The translations under genes were made by a program, and so were the position numbers. Source: Nostoc sp. CMAA1605 (GTDB lineage Bacteria > Cyanobacteriota > Cyanobacteriia > Cyanobacteriales > Nostocaceae). Taken from it: a stretch of 43,896 nucleotides of DNA. The notes under the pieces were generated by a model, which saw only the letters and a list, made by a program, of their open reading frames with translations, had not been told where the DNA came from and made no database searches. Within the stretch, counting starts at the first letter, position 1, and every line of letters begins with the position of its first letter. Of the stretch, positions 42,988-43,896 are shown piece after piece. The DNA lies in assembly GCF_021596505.1 (NCBI RefSeq), contig NZ_PJIZ01000044.1, positions 1-43,896 of the forward strand, read 5' to 3'.

Positions 42988-43287
42988 TCACTGATATAGA
43001 AATATGCGAATAGTTAATGAATACCGCTTCAGCGTAAGCGATTACGGAAAATTCGTCATTCATCATTTAACTGGATTTTGTAACTAAAATGCGTATATAA
43101 ACAAAACTGAAGGGAGCAAAAGAGCATTACGCAGAGAACATCGCTATCTGAGAATCAAAGTGCAATCGCAGTGCCAAACGGGATTTTCACATACGGTCAA
43201 TGGTTTTAAGCAACAGGCTATCATACATAGGAAGTGTATTGGCGCAACCCGCCGTAGGCATCGCGCCTATGACAATAAAATATATGT
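42988..43287. other. Divergent promoter region between hen1 and brnT
   Basis: A 300-bp gap with no gene. It holds short repeats, including the block TTGGCGCAACCCGCCG at 43239-43254 that recurs at the window end, plus AT-rich DNA near hen1. Promoters for hen1 (minus) and brnT (plus) should lie here. Confidence 0.55.
43239..43254. repeat. Left copy of TTGGCGCA(A/G)CCCGCCG
   Basis: Differs at one base from 43881-43896. It lies just upstream of brnT; the second copy lies just downstream of the antitoxin gene. Confidence 0.7.
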
Positions 43288-43593
43288 ATGGATATTGTTT
43301 ATCGCCTACAAGGTGTTGAATTTGAGTGGGATAGCAACAAAGCGCGGAGCAATATTGAAAAACATGGTGTTACCTTTGAAGAAGCCACCGAGGTTTTTTT
43401 CGATCCTTTTTACCAAACTGGCGATGCAAACCCTATCAATGCTTCTAGCAGCGAACAACGCGCTTTTATCATCGGGTATTCCCTTGAACAACGTTTGTTG
43501 CTTGTAGTCTATGTAGAACGTGGATTACGAACTCGCATCATTTCTGCTCGTCCGGCGACTCGTACAGAGAGAAAACTTTATGAACAATCCTGA
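43288..43593 (+). CDS. brnT: BrnT family type II toxin (ribonuclease)
   Basis: 101 residues. The signature F-E-W-D-x-x-K-A-x-x-N-x-x-K-H-G-V-x-F-E-E-A (residues about 11-32) and the closing R-I-I-S-A-R-P-A-T-R-x-E-R identify BrnT, a RelE-like RNA-cleaving toxin that stops translation under stress. ATG 43288 is the natural start. The last 14 bases overlap the antitoxin start. The gene reads away from hen1, so an RNA-cleaving toxin sits beside an RNA repair operon. Confidence 0.92.
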   Translation: MDIVYRLQGVEFEWDSNKARSNIEKHGVTFEEATEVFFDPFYQTGDANPINASSSEQRAFIIGYSLEQRLLLVVYVERGLRTRIISARPATRTERKLYEQS

Positions 43594-43876
43594 AGAGGAA
43601 TTTATCTTACAACTGCACCCACGGCTAAACGAAACAGTAACCTTAGAAATACCCAAAGATACTTTAGAATCTCTGAAAAAAATAGCAGACAGTCGAGATA
43701 TGTCCTGTGAGGCATTACTTAAATTTTATATTGGGCAAGGGTTACGCCAAGATTTAGCTAAGTTATTTTCTAACCGCTTGCTAGAGGCTACTGCTCAAGT
43801 GCTGGCACGACATATTGAATCAGAAGCAGAAATTTCTAATATTCTACAAGAAATTCGTTCTCAAACCAATTGTTAG
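43580..43876 (+). CDS. Putative antitoxin partner of BrnT
   Basis: 98 residues from ATG 43580, inside the end of brnT in another frame. Residues about 18-50 have a strand-helix-helix layout (V-T-L-E-I-P-K-D-T-L-E-S-L-K-K-I-A, then C-E-A-L-L-K-F-Y-I-G-Q-G-L-R), like a CopG/ribbon-helix-helix antitoxin. The rest is helical. It is longer than many BrnA and lacks an obvious BrnA match by eye, so I call it by position. The 20 bases after the stop are repeat. Confidence 0.75.
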   Translation: MNNPEEEFILQLHPRLNETVTLEIPKDTLESLKKIADSRDMSCEALLKFYIGQGLRQDLAKLFSNRLLEATAQVLARHIESEAEISNILQEIRSQTNC

Positions 43877-43880
43877 TGCG

Positions 43881-43896
43881 TTGGCGCAGCCCGCCG
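43881..43896. repeat. Right copy of TTGGCGCA(A/G)CCCGCCG, cut by the window end
   Basis: Matches 43239-43254 with one difference. The window ends inside it, so its full length is unknown. Confidence 0.65.

Noticed and set aside
43160..43507. 115-codon ORF before brnT
   Set aside because: It overlaps brnT in another frame and starts in repeat DNA; brnT has the clear family signature.

Overview
The window comes from a filamentous, heterocyst-type cyanobacterium (Nostocales; Anabaena/Nostoc/Dolichospermum-like). The evidence is a complete cyanobacterial gas vesicle cluster with GvpA in three copies and a 33-residue-repeat GvpC, frequent HIP1 octamers (GCGATCGC), many heptameric short tandem repeats of the TGAGTAA/GGGGCAT type, and small fold-back elements. 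I cannot name the genus or species from sequence alone.

Layout. 1-4.6 kb: tRNA-Tyr and tRNA-Thr, a TspO-like membrane protein, a CadD-type transporter, a DUF202 membrane protein and miaB. 4.6-12 kb: an unknown coiled-coil protein, a UTP-glucose-1-phosphate uridylyltransferase with a MASE1 hybrid histidine kinase upstream, a cupin/DUF4386 gene pair, and a divergent AraC regulator embedded in repeats. 12.2-14.4 kb: an RNA ligase gene interrupted by a 1474-bp IS608-like, TnpB-only element. Its ends can be placed to the base (TTAC target, TCAA right end), and it carries a divergent 41-codon ORF. 14.6-21.4 kb: small hypotheticals, a DUF6918 protein, ddl, a lysophospholipid acyltransferase-like protein and a CocE-type hydrolase.

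21.7-32.1 kb is the gas vesicle region: gvpA x3 (320-bp tandem repeats), a short gvpC, then gvpN-J-K-F-G, gvpV on the opposite strand, and a second GvpF/L-type gene (gvpW position). Two genes follow in the same direction: a tandem ArsA/GET3-type ATPase, frameshifted by one base here, and a double-AAA Cdc48-like ATPase. They run to a strong intrinsic terminator. I infer that these two are part of the gas vesicle unit and may handle the very hydrophobic Gvp proteins.

32.1-37.5 kb: a frameshifted DJ-1/PfpI gene with a divergent LuxR regulator, a P-type Ca2+-ATPase-like pump and a DUF2887 (Rpn-type) nuclease-like protein. 37.6-43.0 kb is an RNA repair operon on the minus strand: hen1, a small polynucleotide-kinase-like protein, a Thg1-like 3'-5' polymerase, and the three-domain pnkp. 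Together these could heal, seal, methyl-mark and rebuild 5' ends of cleaved RNA. A BrnT-type RNase toxin with its antitoxin lies divergently beside it. With the disrupted RNA ligase, the window carries two separate RNA-sealing loci, one of them broken.

A second theme is repeat invasion. Short repeats sit in most intergenic gaps, and at least four coding genes (P-type ATPase, pnkp, cocE, tnpB) carry repeat-derived stretches that stay in frame.
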